Assembly: GCA_003635265.1 (NCBI GenBank)
Contig: PYIZ01000028.1
Coordinates: 1 to 64,000, forward strand
Source: Candidatus Poribacteria bacterium
GTDB taxonomy: Bacteria; Poribacteria; WGA-4E; PCPOR2b
Length of the DNA stretch: 64,000 bases
Direction of reading: 5' to 3'
Of this stretch, positions 1 through 7,575 are shown piece by piece; the stretch's first letter is position 1; each line of letters opens with the position of its first letter. The notes beneath the pieces are model-generated. The model was not told where the DNA came from and made no database searches. It was given only the letters and a program-made list of their open reading frames with translations. The position numbers and the translations under genes were made by a program.

Positions 1-1
1 A

Positions 2-884
2 GCCTGTTTTAAAAGTCATTTGATACGGTTTTGCATCAAGTAAATGGAAGCAATGTACACCATCGCTTCAGCGGTTTCGGCAGAGCGTTCATAGTCCAAA
101 GTCAATCGGCGAAACCGACCGAACCAAGAAAAGGTGCGTTCCACAATCCAACGTAATGGAACGACCACAAATCCCGATTGCCTAAGAGATGGGGCAATGT
201 CCAATTGACACTGATGCGCCATATATAACCAGTCGCCTAATTTTCCACGATAGCCAGCATCGGCGCAGACTAACTGAATCGTTATGTGCCACCTAAAGAT
301 TTCTGTTAATAACTCTATTGCGACTTGGTTATCACTGATATTTGCATCAGTGACCTTCACCCGCAATGGAATGCCAATTGTATCGGTGACTATGTGGCGT
401 TTACGACCTTTGACTTTCTTATGTGCATCAAAGCCGCGAGTATCTGCCAGTTCGGTCGTTTTAACGGATTGGCTGTCAATGATAGCTACTGTCGGTGAAG
501 GTGCTTTGCCAATATCACAACGGATTTGCTCGTGAAGTGCTTGATGAATCATAAGCCATGTGCCATCAGTTTTCCATTTTCTGAAATGGAAGTAGACCGT
601 TTGCCATGGCGGCATCTGATGCGGGAGCATTCGCCATTGACACCCTGATTTGACTATATAAAAGATAGCGTTGATAATTGCACGCATCTTCCACTTGAGA
701 GGTCTACCTACCGGCGAAGGTTTTGGCAGATAAGGTAACAGTCGGCACCATTGGGCATCCGTCAAATCCGTGGGATAGTTTGTTTGGGTCATGTTTATGC
801 CTTTCATTGGAGTTGGATTCACTGCTCCAATGATTGAACGTAAACATTAACTCTTGAGTAGAAGTTTTCTTTTTAAAACAGGTT
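2..884 (-). mobile_element. IS5-family insertion sequence
   Basis: A single transposase gene is framed by imperfect inverted ends. The left end (2-16) carries CCTGTTTTAAAAG and the right end (870-883) carries its near complement CTTTTTAAAACAGG. The left tip touches the window edge, so the outermost bases and any target-site duplication cannot be confirmed. A 29-bp relic of the same left end lies at 56589-56617, so the family has been active elsewhere in this genome. Confidence 0.85.
16..792 (-). CDS. IS5-family transposase (DDE)
   Basis: Catalyses cut-and-paste movement of the surrounding IS. The 258-aa product has the N-terminal IS5 helper domain (LTDAQWCRLLPYLP at the start, then GCQWRMLP) and an RNase-H-like DDE core. 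The likely triad is D106 (AIIDSQSVKT), D178 (VCADAGYRG) and E218 (WIVERTFSWFGRFRRL). The start MTQTNYPTD at 792 is chosen because AAAGG lies 7 nt upstream; an in-frame GTG at 822 gives a longer form without a good SD. Length is normal for single-ORF IS5 members and there are no internal stops, so it is probably functional. It stands alone with no passenger genes. Confidence 0.93.
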   Translation of the reverse strand: MTQTNYPTDLTDAQWCRLLPYLPKPSPVGRPLKWKMRAIINAIFYIVKSGCQWRMLPHQMPPWQTVYFHFRKWKTDGTWLMIHQALHEQIRCDIGKAPSPTVAIIDSQSVKTTELADTRGFDAHKKVKGRKRHIVTDTIGIPLRVKVTDANISDNQVAIELLTEIFRWHITIQLVCADAGYRGKLGDWLYMAHQCQLDIAPSLRQSGFVVVPLRWIVERTFSWFGRFRRLTLDYERSAETAEAMVYIASIYLMQNRIK

Positions 885-983
885 CTTAACGAATTTGTAT
901 GCCTACCGTTTCATCAATTTTTTAAGGGGTTTGTAATCGTAGTTTGAGATCTAAACAATAGTTGCTCAACTGTATTTTTGTCG

Positions 984-1012
984 TTGTCCTCGTTTTCAAG
1001 GTATGCTACAAT
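984..1012 (+). promoter_or_regulatory. Predicted sigma-70 promoter
   Basis: TTGTCC at 984-989, a 17-bp spacer and TACAAT at 1007-1012. It lies about 70 nt upstream of the small gene at 1080, in the same direction. Prediction by eye. Confidence 0.5.
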
Positions 1013-1079
1013 AAGATTACTGTGTTTTTAATACGTGTCAAAGCCTAGAATCATACAGCAACCTTAGAGAAAAATTGCT

Positions 1080-1433
1080 ATGCTGATCACACTAGACATC
1101 CCTAGCGAATTAGCCACAAGATTGGAGCCACTTACGAATCAACTTCCACGGATCCTAGAATTGGGATTGCGAGAGTTGAACGCCGATGCACAACTCGGCT
1201 TCGAGGGGACAGCTGAAGTACTGGAGATTTTGGCAGAGCTTCCCACTCCCCAAGAGATCTTAGCACTCCGTCCTTCCGAAGCATTGCAAGCTAGGCTGGA
1301 TGTCCTGTTAGAAAAAAATAAAACAGAGGGCTTGACTTCGGAAGAAGAACAGGAGTGGGAAAGATACCAATATCTGGAACATTTGATACGCATCGCTAAA
1401 GCAAAAGCCCACCTTTCCTCCAAAGCAGCCTAA
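1080..1433 (+). CDS. Conserved small protein of unknown function
   Basis: A 117-aa acidic, helical protein (MLITLDIPSELATRLEPL... LPTPQEILALRPSEALQARLDVLLEKN... SEEEQEWERYQYLEHLIRIAKAKAHL). The opening resembles ribbon-helix-helix or antitoxin-type N-termini. Similar small proteins are common in filamentous cyanobacteria and related genomes; I recall a nuclease gene often following, but none does here. There is a promoter-like sequence upstream and no strong SD (only AGAGA). No catalytic motif is visible. An orphaned antitoxin-like protein is a guess. The coding frame itself looks real: long, conserved-looking, with an oppositely oriented neighbour. Confidence 0.7.
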   Translation: MLITLDIPSELATRLEPLTNQLPRILELGLRELNADAQLGFEGTAEVLEILAELPTPQEILALRPSEALQARLDVLLEKNKTEGLTSEEEQEWERYQYLEHLIRIAKAKAHLSSKAA

Positions 1434-1490
1434 AGCGGTTATCTGTTATCAAATCGTATTGCAAAACGCAGGGCCGCAACGTCTCGGTGA

Positions 1491-2705
1491 CTAGTAGCTC
1501 GCTTGAAGTGTGAGTGACGCAACATTGTGTGTATAATTCAAAAACTCAAAGTTTTCATTGGTGTCATTGAGCGTGAGTTGGTAATCCGCGACAAGCGTCA
1601 GGGAATTGCGGAGCTGCCAATTAATCTGGAAAGTTACACCGAATTGATTATCTTTGCGCTTCTCTGCGTTCTCACCGACGAAGCCATCGTCACCTCGCAC
1701 CCGGCGACCATCGAAGGTAATGCCCAATCGTGACAACCGCAGACGCACCCAACTCTCAGCGTTAATCTTGTAAAACGCTCCAACCGCTGCTTCAATTGTA
1801 GAAAAGTCATAGAAACCGACATTTGAGTTACTCAGAAGTAGATTCAGCTCTTGCTGTAAGAGAAGTCGCCCCGCTGGAATTTGGATTAATTTCGCCGACA
1901 CAAGGTTCCGCAGATCTGTTCGCGAATCTTCCTTTTCAATCCCAGCAATGCCCAACAATAGGTCATTTAGGTTGCCTTTATAACTTTCCTGCTCCAGCGA
2001 ATACTCCAACTTCGCCAATACTGATTTGAGAATCCCCAACTGTATCCTCGCTCGCCCCTGGTGCATTGTCGAGCCAACGAGTAGGAAATCTGCACGCCGT
2101 GTCATTTCGTCGTCAAAACGGTTGATATAGAGATTATATTCCAGCAGTTTGCCAAAGCGGAAACCTATCTGGCGTTGGAGGTTGTCAAAGGCATCGTCTC
2201 TCCGATCCAATCGTCGCAGCTGATGCGATACACTCACAATAGGTAGCTGCGCTGTTGGGCGGAAACTGAGCTCGGTCAAAAAGAGATCAGTGAACGCATC
2301 AAATTCGTTAAGTTTGCCATTCTCGCCGATATAGTTTTCCAATTGCGGATAGTATTGCAATGTGAGTCCAAAACGTTTCCCAAGCGGCAATGTTCCCTGA
2401 AGGTTGACACCAGCACGATTTATCACACCTATGAGTTGTGGATCTTCACGTCTAGCAAGACTACTTGTATTTGGATCAATGCTCAGTCCAAATTCGACGT
2501 GGTTGTTGAAGACATTACTTACTTCATAGTCGATAGTGAGATCCGATTCAAAGGCTGCAGACGCTTCTGTCTCCTGTTCAAACAACTCCTGTCCGTACTC
2601 CCGCTGGAGTTGAGCGAACGCACGCGAAGCTTCGACCAGTAGTAGCACTATTACGAATATGTAGTAAGTTAGCTTGAATGAAAACCGATGAAATCGTCTA
2701 TGCAA
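1491..2705 (-). CDS. Secreted outer-membrane beta-barrel protein, unknown
   Basis: About 404 aa. An N-terminal signal peptide (KLTYYIFVIVLLLVEASRAFA, cleavage before QLQREY) is followed by a long run of alternating amphipathic strands that ends in an aromatic (LTLQASY), as in outer-membrane beta-barrels. The start is taken as TTG at 2705, because GGAGG lies about 8 nt upstream and the signal peptide then begins with basic HRRFHR. The frame is open up to 2777, but that part lies inside a palindromic repeat. It follows a small lipoprotein gene and a DUF362 gene on the same strand, probably one transcript. Function unknown; a porin-like or assembly role is inference. Confidence 0.7.
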   Translation of the reverse strand: MHRRFHRFSFKLTYYIFVIVLLLVEASRAFAQLQREYGQELFEQETEASAAFESDLTIDYEVSNVFNNHVEFGLSIDPNTSSLARREDPQLIGVINRAGVNLQGTLPLGKRFGLTLQYYPQLENYIGENGKLNEFDAFTDLFLTELSFRPTAQLPIVSVSHQLRRLDRRDDAFDNLQRQIGFRFGKLLEYNLYINRFDDEMTRRADFLLVGSTMHQGRARIQLGILKSVLAKLEYSLEQESYKGNLNDLLLGIAGIEKEDSRTDLRNLVSAKLIQIPAGRLLLQQELNLLLSNSNVGFYDFSTIEAAVGAFYKINAESWVRLRLSRLGITFDGRRVRGDDGFVGENAEKRKDNQFGVTFQINWQLRNSLTLVADYQLTLNDTNENFEFLNYTHNVASLTLQASY

Positions 2706-2726
2706 TTTCTGTTTCCTCCCGAAAAA

Positions 2727-2774
2727 ATAGGGGCACGGCTCCCAAAGTCGTTCCGTAGGATGGCGTGCCCCTAT
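2727..2774. repeat. Palindromic repeat of the GTAGGG family
   Basis: Perfect 10-bp arms ATAGGGGCAC (2727-2736) and GTGCCCCTAT (2765-2774) around a 28-nt loop, between two minus-strand genes. Similar in design to the repeats at 11456, 20386, 23216, 30721 and 48507. It may stabilise or attenuate the transcript. Confidence 0.6.
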
Positions 2775-2794
2775 CAATAAAGGTCAAACAATTC

Positions 2795-3034
2795 TTAATA
2801 GATGATGCAAGCTCCGCCCGCACAGATACTACCCGCTTTTTTCGTCACGTCACCGGCAACCGTACTTGCTTCGCTGGCTTCAAAATCCGCAAGGATGTCC
2901 GCCGGCTCGTTTGCCGATGCGGACAGCCCAACCTGTAATTGTCCGCTCGGTGTGAAAGTTGTGACACAGCCAGCGAAAACGATTAATCCGAAAAGTACAA
3001 CCAGAACCGTGCAACCTAACCAAAAACTTTTCAT
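2795..3034 (-). CDS. Small lipoprotein, unknown
   Basis: 79 aa. MKSFWLG, a hydrophobic stretch, then the lipobox LIVFAGC, which predicts lipid anchoring. The mature part is short, polar and Ala/Ser-rich, and ends in the unusual tail GSICAGGACIIY with two cysteines five residues apart. The start at 3034 is set by AGGAG 8 nt upstream; a longer frame reaches 3058. It sits between the DUF362 gene (upstream) and a beta-barrel gene (downstream), all minus strand. The paired C-terminal cysteines could form a disulphide or bind metal, which is speculation. I do not recognise the family. Confidence 0.65.
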   Translation of the reverse strand: MKSFWLGCTVLVVLFGLIVFAGCVTTFTPSGQLQVGLSASANEPADILADFEASEASTVAGDVTKKAGSICAGGACIIY

Positions 3035-3091
3035 GGCGTTTGTCTCCTGTTGTCTCAAATGTGAAACAGATTTTTCTCGTCCTTCAATCGA

Positions 3092-4270
3092 TTACACCTT
3101 TACCTCTTGGTAATCCACATCATCAAGGTCGTTAGTGCCCAACTCCATCCTTGAGGCTGAACGGATATATTTCGACAGTCGCGAGAGAGTCGGCAGCTCA
3201 AACTCCTTCCGTTTTTCCTCGATCGTTTGATAGATAATCTGGTCCAATGCAACCGGATCCTGACTCACAAGGATACTGCCATACTGCCATACCCCGTCGG
3301 GGTCATATGTTGGTCCCCCATCGAACGCAGCAAGTAACCCATCAACGATGTTCAAAACAACCTTGTCTTTGAGGACAGTATGTGCGAAGATATCGGCGAT
3401 AGCGGGGTTACAATTAATAGGATTTGAGTGAAAACGGGAGGTGTTATCGACACTTCCGAAGGCAAGATTTTTCAGACAACCACTCACACCAGTAATCCCG
3501 TGATGCTTCATCACCGGCACGTTAATAACTACCGTCAACTCTTCGGTCAGAAGCTTTGTATATCGGGAAAGAATACTTCCATTCTCGCGGCGAACCCCGA
3601 CATCCTTCTCAGTTTCATAGAAAACCTCATCGTCGTAACCGACACCGTCGCTGTCCGATGCGAAGCACCGAACCCCTCGATCGCTTTGGTTGATCTCATA
3701 CCCCGCCTTGATCAGATGGGACTCAAACCGATCCCAGATGATAATCTGATTGCTGAGGATACCCGCTCCGTGCAACCCTTCAATAATCTTATCAACGATA
3801 ATCCGATGGGTGCTCAGTCGCTCCCCGGCGAGCGGGTTGATCTTGATTCCAACGATGTCTGTCGGCAGGACAAAATCCTTCCACGCTTCCTTCGCTGAGT
3901 CAAGTCCGGTCAGTTTCATCATGGCACGATCAATCATCTCACTGACAATCCCCTCGTCAAGCACATCACCATTCCAAGCCTTTTCACTTCTGGCTTCGAC
4001 CAGCGGCGTAAGTTCTTCCTCGATTATCTCTCCTGGGGGGCCACCGGACTGACGCCCCAACTGAGCAAAAGCCTCTTTAGTCGCTGAAGCTACGCTTCCC
4101 AATCCGAGTCCTATCCCAACAACGCCTTTCGACGCTTGACGCAAAAATCGTCGGCGACTGACCGATTGTGGTATGGCAGCCTGTGTGCGTGAAATCTGGT
4201 CACAATCCGCTTGAATCTGTGCGGCAATAGGATCTGATGTGGATGGTATTTTATTCGTCATTGAATGCAT
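3092..4270 (-). CDS. DUF362-domain protein with Tat signal
   Basis: 392 aa. The N-terminus has a twin-arginine motif (SRRRFLRQASKG) and a hydrophobic stretch ending ...SATKEAFA, so export in folded form is expected. The rest matches the DUF362 pattern: VGIKINPLAGERLSTH, VINVPVMKHHGITGVSGCLKNLAFGSVDN, NIVDGLLAAFDGGPTYDPDGVWQ, ILVSQDPVALDQI. DUF362 proteins often accompany iron-sulphur proteins, but no Cys cluster is present here. No strong SD: GGTGA favours the ATG at 4261 (MTNKIP) as much as 4270. First gene of the likely DUF362 / lipoprotein / beta-barrel unit. Enzymatic role unknown. Confidence 0.85.
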   Translation of the reverse strand: MHSMTNKIPSTSDPIAAQIQADCDQISRTQAAIPQSVSRRRFLRQASKGVVGIGLGLGSVASATKEAFAQLGRQSGGPPGEIIEEELTPLVEARSEKAWNGDVLDEGIVSEMIDRAMMKLTGLDSAKEAWKDFVLPTDIVGIKINPLAGERLSTHRIIVDKIIEGLHGAGILSNQIIIWDRFESHLIKAGYEINQSDRGVRCFASDSDGVGYDDEVFYETEKDVGVRRENGSILSRYTKLLTEELTVVINVPVMKHHGITGVSGCLKNLAFGSVDNTSRFHSNPINCNPAIADIFAHTVLKDKVVLNIVDGLLAAFDGGPTYDPDGVWQYGSILVSQDPVALDQIIYQTIEEKRKEFELPTLSRLSKYIRSASRMELGTNDLDDVDYQEVKV

Positions 4271-4368
4271 TCACCAAGTTTACCAAACAGTATTTACAAC
4301 TCCACTTTGAGTGATGTTCTCATCTTTGGTAATCAAATGGGTATCGAAATAATTTGAACGTTGAGCGT

Positions 4369-5316
4369 CTACAAACTCTTCAACTCCGCCACAATCCTAT
4401 CGCCTTTTAGTCGATTTCCAACGCGCACATCAAGGAATTTCCAGCGGATAACCCCGTCTTCATCAATGATATAGGTCATAGGACGTGCGATCCGAGGATT
4501 GAGTGGATCTCTCGCGTTGTATGCATTGATTGTTTTTAGCTCTGGGTCTCCAAGCAGGGGGAATCCAATTTCAACGTTAACCCGCCTTTTGACCTTCTCA
4601 ATCGCATTCTTTGCCTGTGCTGCGTTATCCGTACTGATTGCAAGCAGTTCAGCACCCGCCGCCTGAATCGCTGCATAATCTTGTTGCAACTCTCCGAGTT
4701 GCTCAATGCAGGAAGGTCAGAATTCACCCCGATCAAAGACCAACACAACCTTTTGCTTGCCTGCATAATCTGCAAGGGCTATCATTTCCCCATCGCTGTC
4801 AGGCAGGTTGAAGTCCGGTGCTTTCAAGCCGACCGCCAGACCATCACCCTCTGGGAGCTGCTCTGGCTTGAGGGGGACAAGCTCCACCTCTAATTTCACT
4901 GTTTCACCAACCGAAGCGGGATCAACAGTGAACTCCTGTTCCTTATATTCATCGGAATCAATGGCGATCGTGAGTCGCTGATCTGCAGCAACATCTTTGA
5001 ACTCGAAAACGCCTGATGCAGCTGTTAGTGTGTCCACAACAACTCCTGCTTCATCGGTCAGTTGAACTTGCACATCAATAAGCGGCGTTTTTGTTATCTG
5101 ATCCAACACGAGTCCTCGAACAGTCACCGCCTCCTCCTCATTGTTTTCAACCTCTACCTCTGGACTGACGGTTGGGATAGCGGGATCTGGCTCCTTGGTT
5201 GATGTGTCAGGTTCAACGATAGATTCGTCATCGGTCCCGCAACCAAACGATAACATGAGGGCAGCAGCCACAACTATAAGTAATTGAATTCTATTTAGTC
5301 CATCTCTTATAACCAT
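4369..5316 (-). CDS. Peroxiredoxin-like lipoprotein, predicted selenoprotein (Sec at TGA)
   Basis: 315 aa if the in-frame TGA at 4717-4719 is read as selenocysteine. Order: signal with lipobox LSFGC (C26); acidic Pro-rich linker; a carboxypeptidase-regulatory-like beta-sandwich (about 68-145, VRGLVLDQITKTPLIDVQVQLTD); then a Redoxin/AhpC-TSA domain (about 158-315). The active site reads VVLVFDRGEF-U200-PSC203-IEQLGELQQ, where relatives have CPxC after VVLVFYRG. Downstream the frame continues as normal peroxiredoxin (ELLAISTD, GFPLLGDPELKTINAY, RPMTYIIDEDGVIRW). A perfect hairpin follows the TGA (4686-4702). The start overlaps the end of the TlpA-like gene by 10 nt, suggesting coupled translation. 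The alternative is a nonsense-mutated pseudogene; the exact position and hairpin argue against it. Confidence 0.82.
4686..4702 (-). promoter_or_regulatory. Candidate bacterial SECIS hairpin
   Basis: On the minus strand, GCAACTC - GGA - GAGTTGC: a perfect 7-bp stem with a 3-nt loop that begins with G. The stem begins 14 nt after the TGA at 4717-4719 and the loop lies about 21 nt after it, inside the spacing known for bacterial SECIS elements, which need a G at the start of the apical loop. It is also coding (EQLGELQ). Confidence 0.7.
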
Positions 5317-5858
5317 TTTTTTAACTCGCTTTCGTAGATTGCTTTACTCTCTTGCTCCCCCTCGAACACTTTTACAATCTCTCCGTCGCGATTGATGAGA
5401 TACGCCGAGGGAAGTCGTCTTACATCGTATCTGGTGATGAGATCGGGTTGCCCAAGAAGAATCGGGTAGTTAATGTCGGCCCCTTCTTCACTAAGTTCCT
5501 GAAAGAAAACTTCGATAGCTTTTAGACGCACTTCTACATCATCCGTTGAGATACCAACCATCTCAAATCCCTGCGCTCGATATTCGTTGTATAGTTCAAT
5601 GAAACGTGGAATTTCTTCCTTACAAGGTTTACACCATGTCGCCCAAAAATCGACCATGACAACCTTACCCTGATAATCAGAAAGGCTAACTTCCTCCAGT
5701 TCTGTGTTTAGCAGCGTGAAGTCAGGAGCAAGTCGAAATGATGGGGCTTTATCTGTATCGCTGGCATCTGTCACTTTATCGCTTGTATCGTCTGCACATC
5801 CCAAAAATGCTAGCAAACAGAGGATGAGACTGAACAAGCAAAACGATTTCCAATACAT
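5307..5858 (-). CDS. TlpA-like thiol:disulphide lipoprotein
   Basis: 183 aa. Signal with lipobox LAFLGC (C21), a short acidic linker, then a thioredoxin-fold TlpA/ResA-type domain (about 42-183): LAPDFTLLNTELEEVSLSDYQGKVVMVDFWATWCKPCKEE, active-site pair C76/C79, cis-Pro loop RRLPSAYLINRDG. Expected to act on the periplasmic face as a thiol-disulphide reductase. The start is supported by AGGAG 7 nt upstream. The stop overlaps the start of the Sec-peroxiredoxin gene by 10 nt. This suggests the two work together, the TlpA-like protein perhaps feeding electrons to the peroxiredoxin (inference). Confidence 0.92.
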   Translation of the reverse strand: MYWKSFCLFSLILCLLAFLGCADDTSDKVTDASDTDKAPSFRLAPDFTLLNTELEEVSLSDYQGKVVMVDFWATWCKPCKEEIPRFIELYNEYRAQGFEMVGISTDDVEVRLKAIEVFFQELSEEGADINYPILLGQPDLITRYDVRRLPSAYLINRDGEIVKVFEGEQESKAIYESELKKWL

Positions 5859-5963
5859 GTATGTCTCCTGAAATTCGAGGGAATAAGCAGCGCTATTGAA
5901 ATCACTTTCAGCCCGATTTGGTCAGATTTGAAATATGTAAATTGCACCGTATCGGGCAACACT

Positions 5964-6899
5964 TCAACTGAGACGTAAAATAGTGCCTTTTGCCCCAACA
6001 ATCCAAGCGTGTGCTTTATACAGATAGATGTCCAGAAGATGCTCTGGCGATCCACTCGCTTGAGGCGACCACGTCGCCCCGGCATCGGTGGTATGTAGGA
6101 TTAGTCCATCTTCACCGACCGCCCAACCCCGCTTGGAATCACGAAATCCAACACCACGCAAGGTTTTCGTCGTACCACTTTTTTGCGGGTTCCAGTTAGC
6201 ACCGCCATCGGTCGTGTGTAGAATCAATCCACCCGTTCCAACGACCCATCCGGTCTGCAAGTTGACAAAATAGACGCCAAGCAGCGGTTGTTCGGTCTTG
6301 CTCTGCTGTTCATACCAGAGTTCGCCGCCGTCATTTGTGTGGAGGATCTTCCCCTCCTTGCCAACGACCCAACCGTGCTTTGCATCGGCAAAATGCACAG
6401 CCCACAGGTGTGGTGTCGACGGTGAATTTTGGCGACTCCATGAACCGCCACCGTTATTCGTGTGAAGGATTATACCACCTCCACCAACCGCCCAACCTTC
6501 TGTTTCATCAACAAAGTAGATATCAAGCAATCCACTATCTGTATGGCTTTTTTGCGCTGTCCACGATTTACCGCCGCTTCCGGTATAGTGGATCTGGCCT
6601 CTGATGCTGACTGCCCAACCGTTGTTAGCGGTGGAAAAGTGCACCTTATTGAGTGCGTTAGGGGTAATCGCTTTTTGCGGCGAGCGAATCTGCCACTTCA
6701 AGCCACCATCTTCTGTGAATAGCACCAACCCGTCCGTCCCAACCGCCCAACCACGCTTGGCATCAACAAAATGGACACCGTACAGGTGCCCCTCTGTTCC
6801 CGACTCGATTTGTCTCCAGCCCGTCGGTGTTGGATCACCACAACTGACATAGCTGACCATGCAAACGAAAGTGATGAGTATATGAATATATCTCCGCAA
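5964..6899 (-). CDS. Ycf48-like BNR-repeat lipoprotein
   Basis: About 311 aa. Starts at TTG 6899, behind GAGGAGG about 9 nt upstream. This gives RRYIHILITFVCMVSYVSC, a signal with the lipobox Cys at residue 20; frames reaching 7004 invade the preceding gene. The mature protein is about seven copies of a 42-45-residue unit (LYGVHFVDAKRGWAVG...GLVLFTEDGGLKW) typical of the seven-bladed Ycf48/BNR propeller. In phototrophs Ycf48 aids photosystem II assembly; in non-phototrophs the role of such proteins is unknown. It lies 105 nt upstream of the TlpA-like gene, so the three lipoproteins probably share one transcript. The repeats are close enough at DNA level to recombine. Confidence 0.85.
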   Translation of the reverse strand: MRRYIHILITFVCMVSYVSCGDPTPTGWRQIESGTEGHLYGVHFVDAKRGWAVGTDGLVLFTEDGGLKWQIRSPQKAITPNALNKVHFSTANNGWAVSIRGQIHYTGSGGKSWTAQKSHTDSGLLDIYFVDETEGWAVGGGGIILHTNNGGGSWSRQNSPSTPHLWAVHFADAKHGWVVGKEGKILHTNDGGELWYEQQSKTEQPLLGVYFVNLQTGWVVGTGGLILHTTDGGANWNPQKSGTTKTLRGVGFRDSKRGWAVGEDGLILHTTDAGATWSPQASGSPEHLLDIYLYKAHAWIVGAKGTILRLS

Positions 6900-6976
6900 G
6901 ATCTCTTTCCTCCTCAATTTTATGGAATTGAGTCTATCTCCTTGCAAATTTCGTGACAACTTCGATCCCCTCCAGG

Positions 6977-7534
6977 CTATCCCGTGATTCGGCGCATGGC
7001 CCATTCTATCGGTCCTCGCTCAAATTGCTTTGTCCAGAAATGAGAGAATATGACCCCGCATATACAGAATATAGCCGCGCTTCCAATAGCAAACGGAAGC
7101 GTTTGATTTCCTAGAATTTCAAGTACTTCCAGCGCCCCTCTGCCGATAACTAGATGAGCGATGTAGAGCGTCAGGGCAAGTTGACCCGTTGCTACGAACG
7201 GTTTTGTCCACTGTGAATCCGCATACTTCTCGGTCAGCATAAAACTCCCTCCAATGATTACAGCAGTGATGCCACACGTAGCAAAGATGTTAAGTGGTGT
7301 GAACTGTAGCAAGACAGAACTCGCGCTAGGAAGGTCTGCTAGGGAAGGACGACTCGGTATCCAAGCATAGCGTATCAGCAGCCAGTAAGCACATGCCAAA
7401 ACCAGAGCAGCGATTCCACCGAAGAACACATTCCTTCGCACTCCACGGAAGTGCACATCCTGCCGTCCTAACCACATGCCAATCAGCAGAAAAGCAGCCC
7501 AAGAAAATACTACGTGAAAGCTATAGAGGTACAC
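6977..7534 (-). pseudogene. C-terminal half of a DUF418-type membrane protein
   Basis: 185 codons from a GTG at 7534, or fewer. About five hydrophobic segments, then the DUF418 tail: TGQLALTLYIAHLVIGRGALE...FSHFWTKQFERGPIEWAMRRITG, like GRMALTNYL...LRRFRFGPLEWLWR in intact members. Full-length DUF418 proteins are about 350-400 aa, so the N-terminal half is missing. The frame remains open upstream into the 3' end of the aminotransferase gene with no convincing start or SD. Most likely a deletion joined the aminotransferase gene to this remnant; expression as a truncated protein cannot be excluded. Confidence 0.6.
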
Positions 7535-7575
7535 ACGAAAGACTATCCCTTCGATTGATTCTTCCTGTTTGAACG

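Noticed and set aside
5810-6085. A 91-codon minus-strand frame overlapping the tlpA start.
   Set aside because: Out of frame with both neighbours, no SD, and composition not protein-like.
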